Shown here: positions 16,258-25,107 of the stretch, piece by piece
How the letters are laid out: each line of letters opens with the position of its first letter
Numbering within the stretch: position 1 is the first letter of the stretch
From: JBNJGB01 sp051747385
GTDB taxonomy: Bacteria; Myxococcota_A; UBA9042; PHBI01; JACKFB01
Length of the DNA stretch: 64,000 nucleotides
NCBI GenBank assembly: GCA_051747385.1
Contig: JBNJGB010000014.1
Location: 1 to 64,000 of the forward strand
Direction: 5' to 3'
Notes under the pieces: generated by a model
What the model saw: only the letters and a program-made list of their open reading frames with translations
Database searches by the model: none
Told to the model about the DNA's origin: nothing
Program-made: the position numbers and the translations under genes

Positions 16258-17095
16258 GCCGCCAACGGTCGTCCCGGCGGCCCGCGCGCCCCTCCTCCTC
16301 GAGCTTCACGAGGTGCGCCAGGCAGGAGCGCTCAGCGAGGGGCAGCAGCGCGGCGGCGAGCTCGGGATAGCTCCGGCCGGTGAGCGTCCGCAGATCCGCC
16401 GGCCCCTCGGCCAGGGCGTCCAGGACGCGGCCTTCGCGCATCAGGCGGTGCGCGACGTAGCCCTCCAGGACCGCGACCGGATCGTCGATGACGTCCCCGT
16501 GAGCGGGCACCAGCCAGCGGGGACCCAGCGCCGCCAGGCGTCGGAGCTGGGCGACGTACGTGGCCATGTGACCGTCCGGCGGCTCCACGACCACGGTCCC
16601 CTCGGCGGCCACCATGTCCCCGGCGACCATCCCGCGGCGGTGCGGCTCCCAGAGGACCACGTGGCCCGAGGCGTGCCCCGGCGTGTGCAGCACCTCCCAG
16701 CGGTCGTCGGGCCCGTCCGAGCCCCGGAGCACGTCGCCCTCCGCCAGTTCCTCGTCCACGGGCGTGCCGGAGTCCCGGAGCAGCGCCCGCGTCCGCGCGT
16801 GGGCCAGCACGGGGACGCCCAGGCGCTCGCGCAGCCAGGCGGTCGCGCCCACGTGATCCGGGTGGTGGTGGGTGAGCACGATGCCCCGCGGTCGGCGCCC
16901 CTCCTCCTCGAGGGAGTCCACGGCGCCCAGCAGGACCTCCCGGGGCTCGTCGAACGGGGTCGCCGGATCTACGATCCACACGTCCCGGCGGCCGACGAGG
17001 CTGGTGTTGGTGGTGGTGGCCGGCGGCAGCGTCGGCGTGCGCAGCGCGAGCACGTCGACGCCGTCCATACGCCGCATCCACGGGGTTGAAAGCAT
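16235..17095 (-). CDS. MBL-fold metallo-hydrolase
   Basis: A 286-residue metallo-beta-lactamase-fold hydrolase of the LACTB2/glyoxalase-like branch. It carries the two-metal motif THHHPDHVG and later HTPGHASGH, GDMVAAEGTV and PAHGDVIDD. A C-terminal winged-helix segment (about 215-270) is typical of this group. Substrate unknown; thioesters or phosphoesters are common in the family. The ATG at 17095 has GAGGAG upstream; two further in-frame ATGs lie 6 and 9 codons later. It is divergent from rpmB. Confidence 0.88.
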   Translation of the reverse strand: MLSTPWMRRMDGVDVLALRTPTLPPATTTNTSLVGRRDVWIVDPATPFDEPREVLLGAVDSLEEEGRRPRGIVLTHHHPDHVGATAWLRERLGVPVLAHARTRALLRDSGTPVDEELAEGDVLRGSDGPDDRWEVLHTPGHASGHVVLWEPHRRGMVAGDMVAAEGTVVVEPPDGHMATYVAQLRRLAALGPRWLVPAHGDVIDDPVAVLEGYVAHRLMREGRVLDALAEGPADLRTLTGRSYPELAAALLPLAERSCLAHLVKLEEEGRAGRRDDRWRLIGPGTG

Positions 17096-17125
17096 TTGAC
17101 AGCGCTCCTCGGGCTCTGCTAGCAA
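17096..17125 (+). promoter_or_regulatory. rpmB promoter with extended -10
   Basis: A perfect TTGACA (17096-17101), an 18-nt spacer ending in TGC, then TAGCAA (17120-17125). The -35 abuts the divergent MBL-fold start codon. Confidence 0.65.
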
Positions 17126-17152
17126 AGCGCGCCCCGTCAGGAGGAGAGAATC

Positions 17153-17407
17153 ATGCGCGTGTGCGAGCTGACCGGCAAGCGGCGGAACGTGGCGAACATC
17201 GTCTCCCACGCCCACAACAAGACGAAGAAGGTCCAGCAGCCGAACCTGCAGTGGAAGCGGGTGTTCGTCCCGGAGAAGGACCGCTGGATCCGCATGCGCC
17301 TGTCCACGCGGGCCATCCGGAACATCAACCGGATGGGCCTCCGCGCGTACTGCCACCGGCTGGGTGTCGACTACGACGCGCTCGTCGAGTCCAAGCTCAA
17401 CCGCTGA
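17153..17407 (+). CDS. rpmB: 50S ribosomal protein L28
   Basis: An 84-residue ribosomal protein. The N-terminus MRVCELTGKRRNVAN and the stretch LQWKRVF are diagnostic of L28. Only one Cys remains of the zinc-binding set found in some L28 forms, so this is a zinc-free type. A strong AGGAGGAGA site precedes the ATG. rpmG is not adjacent, unlike in many bacteria; the gene stands alone behind its own strong promoter. Confidence 0.95.
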   Translation: MRVCELTGKRRNVANIVSHAHNKTKKVQQPNLQWKRVFVPEKDRWIRMRLSTRAIRNINRMGLRAYCHRLGVDYDALVESKLNR

Positions 17408-17425
17408 GTCCCGCGCGGCGCTCGC

Positions 17426-19198
17426 TCACCGGGCGGGCGCCTCGGGGCGTCGCCGCCTCCGGCGGACCACGGCGACGTCCAGCAGCACGCCGGCGAGGAG
17501 GGACAGCGGCCAGCCCGGGGAGGCCCCCCCGGCCCCGCAGCCGCCACCCCCTCCGCCGCCGGCCCTCGAGTCCGCCTCGACGGGGACGTCCCCTCCGGCG
17601 ATGTCCTGCGCCACGTCCGCGGCGCCGTCCACGGGGGTGATCACCTGGTCCGCGGCCTCGATCCACACGGGATCCCGGCCCACCAGCACCGTGGCCTCGC
17701 CGTCCTCCACGGGCGCGGCCTCTTCGGCCCAGGAAGCCTCGGCGCGGCCGTCCTCGTCGATGGTGTCCCCGACGTCCTCCGGCCAGAGGGACACCACGCG
17801 CACGGAGGGCGCCTCGAGACCGTCGAGCACCACCTGCGCCTGCGCACCGTCCCAGGGCTCGCCGGGAGGGACCGCCCGCGTCCAGTCGTACCAGGCGATC
17901 CAGCCCGCGTCGCCGACCCGGAAGCCGTGGGCGTTCACGGGCAGGCCCGCCAGCGGCGTCACGTCGGCCGTGTCCACGCCGCCGAGGAGGTCCCCCAGGC
18001 GGCGCCAGACCGCCCAGGCCGGGCGCGGCGAGAGCGGCAGCATGGAGGGGTCGAGGTTCCCCTGGAGCTCCATGGTGAGCAGGCCGGTGCCCGTCCGCGG
18101 ACCCTCCGCGACGCCGGGGCCGACGGTCTCGATCGGCTCCGCATAGAGCATCACGGGCACACCGTCCGCGGCCGCCGAGACGACGAGGCGCACGAGGCTC
18201 GAGGCCTGGGTGCGCTCGGAGCAGCGGGGATCGGTGCACGGACCCGCGCCCGCCTCCTGCGGCGAGGACCCGAAGGCCACCTCGCCGATCCACCGCTCCG
18301 CGTCCTGGTGTCCCACCGCCTCCAGCCAGTCGCCCAGCTTGCGCACCAGGGCCACGGGCTCGGCCTGCGTGAGATCCCCGGTGCTCTCGAAGAGGTGCAC
18401 GTTGGCGACGTCGAACCACGGCCCCTCGCCGGTGGACAGCGCGGCCAGGCGCTCCGTGAAGTGGGCCTTGCTCTGCTCCTCGATGGCCACGCCCGCCAGC
18501 ATCAGGCGCTGATCCGAGCCCGCGTCGTCCAGGCCGGCCCGGGCGGCCTTCACGAGGCTGCCGTAGGCGCCCTCGCCCAGCTGGCCGGTCCGCTCCAGGC
18601 GCATCGGCTCGTCCCCCGGCTCCACCAGGGCGACCCGGTGCGCGTCCGCCCAGGCCTGCAGGTCCGCTTCGTCCGCCTCCCAGTCGTCCTCGGTGATCAG
18701 GTCCGAGCCGTCGATGTTCGGGAACTCGTAGTTCCGATCGGCCGCAGCCACGCCGAAGTCCACGTCTCCGTCGTAGCGCTCGGCCAGGGAGGCCACGAAG
18801 TCCTGGTCGGCCGCCGAGGTACCCCCGGCGGGCAGGTCGGGTACGGTGAGGCAGACCTCTAGGCCGTGCCCGGACAGCGCGCCGACCGCCGCGTCCATCC
18901 GCGCCCAGCTCCGGTGGGCCTCGCCGCCGTCGACCTCCTCCCAGGTAGCCAGCAGCGGCTCCACGTCCCCCAGGCGCAGGACCGACGCGCCGAGGGTGGC
19001 CGCCGTCTCGGCCCGGTGCTCGATGAAGGCCGCCCGGGCGGCGGGTTCCATGTCGCTCCACACGGAGTCCGGCAGCGCGTGCACGCCGGTGAAACCGAAG
19101 CGGATCGGAGCCGCCTCCGCCGCGGGCGCGCCCAGCCCGGCCGTCACCAGCAGGACGGCGAGCGCCGCGGCGCCGAGGATCCCAGAGATGTCTCGCAC
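17426..19198 (-). CDS. Secreted TIM-barrel-like protein with MYXO-CTERM-like tail
   Basis: A protein of 590 residues with a signal peptide (about 1-30). The body resembles a glycoside-hydrolase-like (beta/alpha)8 barrel: VLRLGDVEP, WFDVANVHLFE and WIGEVAFGS fit barrel strands carrying acidic residues, though no family was pinned down. A Gly/Ser/Asp linker leads to the C-terminal sorting signal: Gly-rich GGGCGAGG, a hydrophobic helix, then a run of six Arg. That tripartite form matches MYXO-CTERM signals processed by a myxosortase and held at the surface through the Cys. The GTG start has GAGGAGG upstream. Confidence 0.75.
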   Translation of the reverse strand: MRDISGILGAAALAVLLVTAGLGAPAAEAAPIRFGFTGVHALPDSVWSDMEPAARAAFIEHRAETAATLGASVLRLGDVEPLLATWEEVDGGEAHRSWARMDAAVGALSGHGLEVCLTVPDLPAGGTSAADQDFVASLAERYDGDVDFGVAAADRNYEFPNIDGSDLITEDDWEADEADLQAWADAHRVALVEPGDEPMRLERTGQLGEGAYGSLVKAARAGLDDAGSDQRLMLAGVAIEEQSKAHFTERLAALSTGEGPWFDVANVHLFESTGDLTQAEPVALVRKLGDWLEAVGHQDAERWIGEVAFGSSPQEAGAGPCTDPRCSERTQASSLVRLVVSAAADGVPVMLYAEPIETVGPGVAEGPRTGTGLLTMELQGNLDPSMLPLSPRPAWAVWRRLGDLLGGVDTADVTPLAGLPVNAHGFRVGDAGWIAWYDWTRAVPPGEPWDGAQAQVVLDGLEAPSVRVVSLWPEDVGDTIDEDGRAEASWAEEAAPVEDGEATVLVGRDPVWIEAADQVITPVDGAADVAQDIAGGDVPVEADSRAGGGGGGGCGAGGASPGWPLSLLAGVLLDVAVVRRRRRRPEAPAR

Positions 19199-19226
19199 GT
19201 GGCCCTCCTCTCCCGGGGGCCCGAGG

Positions 19227-19255
19227 AGGCTAGCGAACGCCGGGGAGCGCCGCAA
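19227..19255 (-). promoter_or_regulatory. Promoter of the MYXO-CTERM-like protein gene
   Basis: On the minus strand TTGCGG (19250-19255), a 17-nt spacer, then TAGCCT (19227-19232). The 163-bp repeat begins 5 bp upstream of the -35. Confidence 0.45.
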
Positions 19256-19259
19256 AGCA

Positions 19260-19422
19260 GACTCCTGGGACGGAATGGAGGTTCGAGTCCAGGGCGGGGA
19301 GGCGCAAGCTGTGGTGGGACGCAACGACGCAGGACTGGCGGCGCCAATTCAAGGAGTTGCGGCACGCCACAGCGCCGTCGGATCGTCGGCCTGGGCCGGA
19401 CCGGAGTTTCGTCACAGGAGTC
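19260..19422. mobile_element. 163-bp MITE-like repeat, copy A
   Basis: This copy matches 35933-36095 base for base except for three positions. Its ends are inverted: GACTCCTG on the left and CAGGAGTC on the right. It is too short to encode a transposase, though one frame is open on each strand. It lies between the promoter of the minus-strand MYXO-CTERM-like gene and the lipoprotein gene at 19462. No clear target duplication was found around this copy. Confidence 0.75.
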
Positions 19423-19461
19423 AAGCAGCCTCGTGACGCAGGCCGGTGTACCCTCTGGGCC

Positions 19462-20301
19462 GTGCTCGTCCCGACGCCCCAGCTCCACCTCGCCCTCGCG
19501 CTGGCGCTCGCCCTCGTCGCGTGCCAGAGGCACGGCTACGTGATCCCCGGCGAGGACTCCCTCACCGCGCAGGCTCCCCTCGTGTCCGCCGACGCCGATC
19601 CGGCCGTGCTGCGGGATGCGCGAGCCCGCCCCCGGCCGCACCTGGAGGTGGAGCCGGCTTCGGCCATCGACTCCCGGGGGCGCCTCGGGGAGGTGGTCGC
19701 CCACGGACACGCCGACCGCGCGGGCATGCGACGGCTGGAGGTGGCGCTCGAGCCGGAGGGACGCGTCGTGGTGACGTACGAGCCGCCCGGCGGCGACCGG
19801 ATCCCCGCCTCTCCCGGCGACGCGGTGGCCTTGCGGCTGGTCCCGCCCGAGGCCGAGGCCGACTTCCGCGGGCCCGCCCTGGCCGTCTGGACGCGGGAGG
19901 GCAGGCTGCTGGCCGCCATCGCCGCCGGCGGGGGCCTCCCGAAGGGGATCCTCGGCAGCGACGTGGCCGTGGGGCCGTCCCGGCGCCTCGCGTACAGCGA
20001 GATACGCCGCCTCCCGGGCCTCTGTGTCGTGATCACCCGGCACTTCGAGGCCCGGGTCCAGGAGGATGGCAGCTTCCGCTACGTGCCGCCGGGCTCCTAC
20101 GACCGCCTCACCATCGACGGGCGACCGTACCGCCTCGTGGTCCTGGACGTGGCGCGCCCAGGCGACACCCGCTGCCCGGCGGAGCCCGAGGGCACCCTGG
20201 CCTTCGCAGTCCTCGCCCTCCCCGAGGAGGGGGCCTCAGCCCCAGCGGACGGGCAGGACGAGCCACCCTCCGGCGGCGCGTCGGGCGGCCAGGTCCCCTG
20301 A
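19462..20301 (+). CDS. Hypothetical lipoprotein
   Basis: A protein of 279 residues starting at a GTG, with a short Leu/Ala-rich signal ending in lipobox LVAC. The n-region lacks a basic residue, which is unusual and makes the start uncertain; the open frame continues upstream into the repeat element. The mature part is beta-rich with a repeated pattern (GRVVVTYEPPGG, GRPYRLVVLDV). Family not recognised. Its 3' end overlaps the HAD gene on the other strand by 66 bp. Confidence 0.6.
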   Translation: MLVPTPQLHLALALALALVACQRHGYVIPGEDSLTAQAPLVSADADPAVLRDARARPRPHLEVEPASAIDSRGRLGEVVAHGHADRAGMRRLEVALEPEGRVVVTYEPPGGDRIPASPGDAVALRLVPPEAEADFRGPALAVWTREGRLLAAIAAGGGLPKGILGSDVAVGPSRRLAYSEIRRLPGLCVVITRHFEARVQEDGSFRYVPPGSYDRLTIDGRPYRLVVLDVARPGDTRCPAEPEGTLAFAVLALPEEGASAPADGQDEPPSGGASGGQVP

Positions 20302-21036
20302 CAGCGGCGGCGTGGCCGGTTCGCGGTGGGCGCGCACCAGGACGCCCCGGGCCGCGTCGTCCAGCATGTCCGCGTCGTGGAGGCTGTTGCCGAAGGCCAG
20401 GCGAGGCCGGACCCCGATCCACTCCCGGATCGCCTCCACCTTCCCGGGCCCGTTGGGGCGCGGCTCGATCACCTCGCCGGTCAGCCGGCCGTCGACGACG
20501 TCGCAGGCCATGGCCACCACGCGGTCGGGGGACAGCCCGAGGGCATCGACGGCGGCCGCCTCGACGACCCAGCGGTTGCTGGCGCTCACCACCCAGACCT
20601 CCACGTCCACCCGGCCCAGGGTCCGGAGGAGCCGCGTCACCGGCTCCAGGAGGCGATCCCGGTGCCGCGCCCAGGCCTCGCGCGCGGTCTCCCGGACGAC
20701 GTCCTCCGACAGCCCGGCCATCACCTCCACCGCGAAGGCGTATCCGGCTCCGGGATCCTGGCGGCACAGGCGGAGGTAGGCGTCGAACACGCCCGGCTCG
20801 CCCGGAGGAGAGCGGATCAGCCCGCGCTCCTCCAGCACGCGGAGGTGCACGTCCCCCACGTCCTCCGCCCAGAGGGTGCCGTCCGCGTCGAACACGGCCA
20901 CCCTGCGGCCGGCGCTGTCGCCGGTCGCCTCGCCGACGCCTCCCCACACCTCGGGCGAGGTGCCGCTCGCCGGGGTCCACGGGGGCCAGAGCCTCGGAGT
21001 TCCCGCCGTCATGGTCTCCTCTGTCATGGTCTCCAT
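20236..21036 (-). CDS. HAD-superfamily phosphatase (SerB-like)
   Basis: About 266 residues. The HAD motifs are clear: VAVFDADGTLW (nucleophile Asp), VWVVSASNRW (motif II Ser), a Lys in NGPGKVEAI, and GNSLHDADML (motif IV). A helical cap between motifs I and II places it in subclass IB with phosphoserine phosphatase and related enzymes. The substrate could be phosphoserine or a phospho-alcohol; the gene is not near serine genes. Start candidates are GTG 21051, ATG 21036 and ATG 21012; the middle one was chosen. It is divergent from the Rrf2 gene. Confidence 0.85.
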   Translation of the reverse strand: METMTEETMTAGTPRLWPPWTPASGTSPEVWGGVGEATGDSAGRRVAVFDADGTLWAEDVGDVHLRVLEERGLIRSPPGEPGVFDAYLRLCRQDPGAGYAFAVEVMAGLSEDVVRETAREAWARHRDRLLEPVTRLLRTLGRVDVEVWVVSASNRWVVEAAAVDALGLSPDRVVAMACDVVDGRLTGEVIEPRPNGPGKVEAIREWIGVRPRLAFGNSLHDADMLDDAARGVLVRAHREPATPPLSGDLAARRAAGGWLVLPVRWG

Positions 21037-21037
21037 C

Positions 21038-21067
21038 TTGACGCTCGTCACGGCGCGCCGCTAGGTT
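21038..21067 (+). promoter_or_regulatory. Promoter of the Rrf2 regulator gene
   Basis: TTGACG (21038-21043), an 18-nt spacer, then TAGGTT (21062-21067). A second AT-rich TATAGC lies a few bases on. The box overlaps the start region of the divergent HAD gene, so self-repression could affect both. Confidence 0.5.
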
Positions 21068-21100
21068 GCCTATAGCATACGGGTCCGGGAGCGACGCACG

Positions 21101-21589
21101 GTGCTCAAGCTGAATCGAAAGACGGAGTATGCCCTCTTGGCGCTCCGGTACATGAGCACGCGTGACGACGGCACGGTGACCAGCGTCCGGGAGATCGCCG
21201 AGCACTACAACATCCCCGAGATGCTCCTCGCCAAGGTGCTCCAGCGCCTGAAGCACGGCGCCGTGGTGCGGTCCGTGAAGGGGTCCTCCGGGGGCTACGC
21301 CCTGTCCGGGCCGCCCCGGGGCATCTACCTGACGGACGTGCTGTCGCTCTTCAACGAGCAGACCCACCTCGTGGATTGCATCGACACCGCGGATCCCTGC
21401 GCCTGCCAGCAGGGAGACCACTGCGACATCCGCGAGCCCGTGCGGGCCCTCAACGCCCTGATCCTCGGGCATCTGCGCGGCCTGGACCTGCAGGCGTTCT
21501 TCGCCGGCGACATGGGTTCGGCCAAGCCGAGGCGCCTGTCCATCTATCGGGGAGGCGTGGCCACCGGCACCGAGGACACCGGGTCCTGA
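21101..21589 (+). CDS. Rrf2-family regulator with likely Fe-S cluster
   Basis: A 162-residue DNA-binding regulator of the IscR/NsrR family. The winged helix (about 1-75) shows LNRKTEYALLALRYM and the wing VKGSSGGYAL. Cys93, Cys100, Cys102 and Cys108 form the loop that binds a [2Fe-2S] or [4Fe-4S] cluster in IscR and NsrR, with slightly different spacing from either. Nitric oxide or iron-sulfur status are the usual signals. With norCBQD, norR and nnrS in the same window an NsrR-like role is attractive, but no isc or suf genes or known binding site support one choice. The start is a GTG with GGGAG upstream. Confidence 0.85.
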   Translation: MLKLNRKTEYALLALRYMSTRDDGTVTSVREIAEHYNIPEMLLAKVLQRLKHGAVVRSVKGSSGGYALSGPPRGIYLTDVLSLFNEQTHLVDCIDTADPCACQQGDHCDIREPVRALNALILGHLRGLDLQAFFAGDMGSAKPRRLSIYRGGVATGTEDTGS

Positions 21590-22054
21590 GTGCCCGGCCG
21601 GGACCGCGAGCCCGGGACGCCGGAGGCGCCGCCCGGCGACCCTGCGTATCTCGGCCAGTTGGCCTGGTGGTCGTGAACGCCCGTGGATTCAATGCGAGTC
21701 CCGTCCGTGCTCCGCGAGGTGGACGTGGGCGCCAGTCGTGGTCGGGCTTCCTGGCGGGAGCGTTCCAACCTGGCCGGACGCGCTGTTCGGGCCGGGTGCG
21801 GGGGCGGGGCCGCCTCGACGCGTGCAGGTCCCGTGTGGCCGGCAGGGACCTCGCGCCCTCTCGTGAGAAGGCGAGCGCCGTGGCTCCCGTGAGCGTGCTT
21901 TCGGCCCGCGCGACCGGCGTCACGGCCGCAGAGGTGCCGATCGGGCAAGCCCACGGCCGCGTCTCGCCGGCTGTCGCCGAGAGCTGGTCAATCGCAACGC
22001 GAGGCCGCCGGCGCCCCAGGCCCCGAGGCGATGTGGCCTCCGGGTGGACACGAA
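21590..22054. other. 465 bp without a recognised gene
   Basis: No ORF with a plausible start and protein-like composition was found on either strand. Several short imperfect palindromes occur, but no T-run, tRNA or repeat shared with the rest of the window. It could hold an RNA or decayed coding sequence. Confidence 0.5.
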
Positions 22055-22071
22055 CTGGCACCTTGTGCCAG
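22055..22071 (+). promoter_or_regulatory. Perfect palindrome before the giant lipoprotein gene
   Basis: CTGGCAC-CTT-GTGCCAG, a 7-bp perfect inverted repeat centred 31 bp before the ATG at 22094. It could be an operator for a dimeric regulator or a stem in the leader. The promoter itself was not clear. Confidence 0.4.
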
Positions 22072-22093
22072 ATCCTGCATCTACGGAGGCGTC

Positions 22094-25087
22094 ATGGGTT
22101 CGAACGCGAATGAGAAGCGCCCTGCCGGCAGGCTCGGGGCGGTGACGGTGCTGATGCTCGCGCTGGCGGGGTGCGACTCGCCCGGCGGCGGCAGCGGACC
22201 GGGGTTCGCACAGGACGTCGCGGGAGGCGACGGCGCCCCCTTCGGGGACGTGGACTCCGGCGAGGCCGGACCCGACGGGATCGGGCCGGAAGACGCGGTC
22301 GATCCGGACGCGCCTCCCCTCCCGGACGCCGACGCGACGACCCCCGACACCGACGCGTCCGCTCCGGACGCCGACACGACCGAACCGGACGACGGCCCCT
22401 GCGTCCCCGACTGCAGCGACCTCGAGTGCGGCGCCGATCCCGTCTGCGGCACCTCGTGCGGGACGTGCGGCGACGGGACGCTGTGCTCCGCAGGCGGCGC
22501 GTGCGTGTCCGCCTGCGAGGGAGACACGTCCTGGTGCGACGGGAAGTGCGTCGACACCACCAGCAACCCGCTCTACTGCGACGACTGCGAGACGTCCTGC
22601 GACCCGGGCGAGGTCTGCGAGGACTCCACGTGCGTGGCGTCCGAGGACTGCCAGGAGGTCCCCTGCGCGGGCTTCACCTACTGCGATCTGGCCACCGGCG
22701 AGTGCAAGCCGGGCTGCGTCGACGACGGCCAGTGCCAGGCCAACGAGCGCTGCGAGAAGTCCACCCACGAGTGCGTCTGCGAGGACGGCCACCACGCCTG
22801 CCAGGGCGCCTGCGTGGCCGACGACGCGGTGGAGCACTGCGGATCTGCCTGCTCGCCCTGCCCTGGGGACCCACACGGTACGGCGACCTGTGACGGGGCC
22901 TCCTGCGGCGTCGTCTGCGACGCGGACACCCTCGACTGCGGCGACGGCTGCGCCCCCTGCCCGGACGAGGTGAAGGGCACCGCCACCTGCAGCGGCACGG
23001 CCTGCATCCTCGCGTGCGACACCGGCTACGCGTGGTGCGACGGCGCGTGCAGAACCGACGCTCCCGACCTGGACGGCCAGGACACGGACTGCGACGGCAT
23101 CGACGGCCACGCCGCCGAGGCGATCTTCGTGGCGCCCGGCGGCGCCGACTCCGCCCCCGGGACCATGGGCGACCCGCTGGCGACCCTCGGCGAGGCCATG
23201 GACCGTGCCGCGGACACCGCCGGGGAGGACCAGGTCCTCGTGGCCGCCGGCGTGTACGAGGAGACCCTCCACCTCGTGGGCGGTGTCGGCGTCTACGGCG
23301 GCTACGCCCCGGGCACCTGGGAGCGGGGCCCCGAGCACGTCACGGAGATCCGGGGCGGCGCCACCGCCGTGCTCGCCGACGCCCTCTCCACCGACGTGCG
23401 GCTGCAAAGCCTGAAGATCGTCGCGGCCGACGCGACCGGCACCGGCCAGAGCAGCTACGCCGTGCGCGTGGTGGACACGTCGGCCACCGTCTTCGTCGAG
23501 GGCTGCACCCTCGTCGCCGGCGAAGGGACCGCGGGCGCGAACACCTCGGAGCCCGCCCAGGCCGACGGTGGCCTCGGGGGCGACGACAGCCACGACACCG
23601 GCGACTACCACGCGGGTGGCGACGGCGCCGCCTCCCCGTCCTGCGACCACCCCGGCGGCGCGGGCGGGGACGGAGGCCGCGGCGGCTACACCGAGGACGG
23701 CGAGACGACCCACGGTGTCGAAGGTGAGGACGGCGACGCCCCCGACGGCGTCTACGGAGGCCCCGGCGGCAAGGCCGGGCGCAACGAGTCTCCCTGGAAC
23801 CGCGCCGGCGGCGACGGCATGTCCGGCGGCTCCGGGGACCAGGGTGCCGCGGCGACGACGCTCTCCGACCCGCTCGGCTCCGCCACCTCGGGCGGCCTGT
23901 ACGCGCCGGCCTCGGGCCACGACGGCGGGGACGGCACCGGCGGCGGCGGCGGTGGTGGAGGCGGCGGCGGCTCCTACTACGGCCCCTCCGCGAACATCGG
24001 CGGCGGCGGCGGCGGCGGCGGGAGCGCCGGCTGTGGCGGCGAGGGCGGGCCCGGCGGTGGCGGCGGCGGAGGCTCCTTCGGCATCTTCGTGGACGGCGGG
24101 ACCGTCAACAGCGTCCAGAACCACGTGACCACCGGCGACGGCGGAGACGGCGGAGACGGCGCGCGCGGCGGCAGGGGCGGCGAAGGCGGCCCCGGCGGCC
24201 TGGGCAAGGAGCTCTACATGGGCAACGACCACGACGGCGGCGACGGCGGCAAGGGCGGCTGGGGAGGCCGCGGCGGCTCGGGCGGAGGCGGCCCCGGCGG
24301 CCCCTCCGTCGGCATCTTCGCGGCGTCGGGCACGGCGGTCAGCGACGGCGACACCTTCGACACCGGCTTCGGAGGATCCGGCGGCGAGGGCGGCCAGGAC
24401 ACCTCCGCCGACGGTCCGGGCGGCCCCACGGGCGCCGTGGAGGACATCGCCTGCGCCTCGGGCGCGTCCTGCGTGGACCCGGCCACCTGCACCTGCGAGG
24501 GCAGGACCTGCGGCGACGACGGCTGCGGCAACTCGTGCGGCGCCTGCCAGGACGGCCAGGTGTGCGACGCGGCGGGCCAGTGCGTCGCCGGCGAGCAGGC
24601 GGCCGCGATCCTCAACGAGGTGCTCTACGACGCCGAGGGCGCCGACGACGACGTCTGGGTCGAGCTCCGGGGCGAGCCGGGCACGTCCCTCGAGGGCTGG
24701 AAGATCCGGGGCATCAACGGCAACGGGGGCGGCACCACCGTGTCGGCGTCCCTCCAGGGCGCCATCGGGCCCGACGGCTACTTCCTCCTGGTGGACTTCG
24801 ACGCCACCTCCCCCACCCTGCTCGACCTCGCCGACGACGTGGACACCATCGACCTCCAGAACGGGCCGGACTCCGTCCACCTCTTCGACGCCGACGGGGC
24901 CCTGGTGGACGCCCTCGGCTACGGCGACTTCGGAGCCGACGACACCTTCGCCGGCGAGGGCAACCCCGCTCCCGGCACCGGCGAGGGCAAGTCCCTGGCG
25001 CGCACCCCGGACGGCAAGGACACGGGCGACAACGCCACGGACTTCACCGTCGACGCCACGCCCACCCCGGGCCAGCCGAACCAGTAG
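22094..25087 (+). CDS. Giant Cys/Gly-rich lipoprotein with lamin-tail domain
   Basis: A lipoprotein of 997 residues, paralogue of the genes at 220 and 40258. Lipobox LAGC (Cys27) precedes an Asp/Pro/Thr linker to about 105. A Cys-rich region (about 110-330) ends in QDTDCDGIDG. A DUF1565-like segment (IFVAPGG, VLVAAGVY, GVYGGY; about 340-450) leads into a long Gly-rich region (about 490-790). A second Cys-rich piece follows. Uniquely in this trio, it ends with a lamin-tail domain (about 835-990; ILNEVLYD, VELRGEPG, GWKIRG, GYFLLVDF). Lamin-tail domains are common in secreted bacterial proteins, often beside nucleases. The ATG has GGAGG 5 nt upstream. Confidence 0.85.
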   Translation: MGSNANEKRPAGRLGAVTVLMLALAGCDSPGGGSGPGFAQDVAGGDGAPFGDVDSGEAGPDGIGPEDAVDPDAPPLPDADATTPDTDASAPDADTTEPDDGPCVPDCSDLECGADPVCGTSCGTCGDGTLCSAGGACVSACEGDTSWCDGKCVDTTSNPLYCDDCETSCDPGEVCEDSTCVASEDCQEVPCAGFTYCDLATGECKPGCVDDGQCQANERCEKSTHECVCEDGHHACQGACVADDAVEHCGSACSPCPGDPHGTATCDGASCGVVCDADTLDCGDGCAPCPDEVKGTATCSGTACILACDTGYAWCDGACRTDAPDLDGQDTDCDGIDGHAAEAIFVAPGGADSAPGTMGDPLATLGEAMDRAADTAGEDQVLVAAGVYEETLHLVGGVGVYGGYAPGTWERGPEHVTEIRGGATAVLADALSTDVRLQSLKIVAADATGTGQSSYAVRVVDTSATVFVEGCTLVAGEGTAGANTSEPAQADGGLGGDDSHDTGDYHAGGDGAASPSCDHPGGAGGDGGRGGYTEDGETTHGVEGEDGDAPDGVYGGPGGKAGRNESPWNRAGGDGMSGGSGDQGAAATTLSDPLGSATSGGLYAPASGHDGGDGTGGGGGGGGGGGSYYGPSANIGGGGGGGGSAGCGGEGGPGGGGGGGSFGIFVDGGTVNSVQNHVTTGDGGDGGDGARGGRGGEGGPGGLGKELYMGNDHDGGDGGKGGWGGRGGSGGGGPGGPSVGIFAASGTAVSDGDTFDTGFGGSGGEGGQDTSADGPGGPTGAVEDIACASGASCVDPATCTCEGRTCGDDGCGNSCGACQDGQVCDAAGQCVAGEQAAAILNEVLYDAEGADDDVWVELRGEPGTSLEGWKIRGINGNGGGTTVSASLQGAIGPDGYFLLVDFDATSPTLLDLADDVDTIDLQNGPDSVHLFDADGALVDALGYGDFGADDTFAGEGNPAPGTGEGKSLARTPDGKDTGDNATDFTVDATPTPGQPNQ

Positions 25088-25107
25088 CCCACCGGGACGC
25101 CCGCGCT

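Noticed and set aside
16313..17089. Plus-strand ORF of 258 residues opposite the MBL-fold gene
   Set aside because: The minus strand has clear catalytic motifs; this reading is antisense with biased composition.
17117..17124. TGCTAGCA palindrome as a bidirectional -10 for rpmB and the MBL-fold gene
   Set aside because: The minus-strand reading lacks a -35 at proper spacing.
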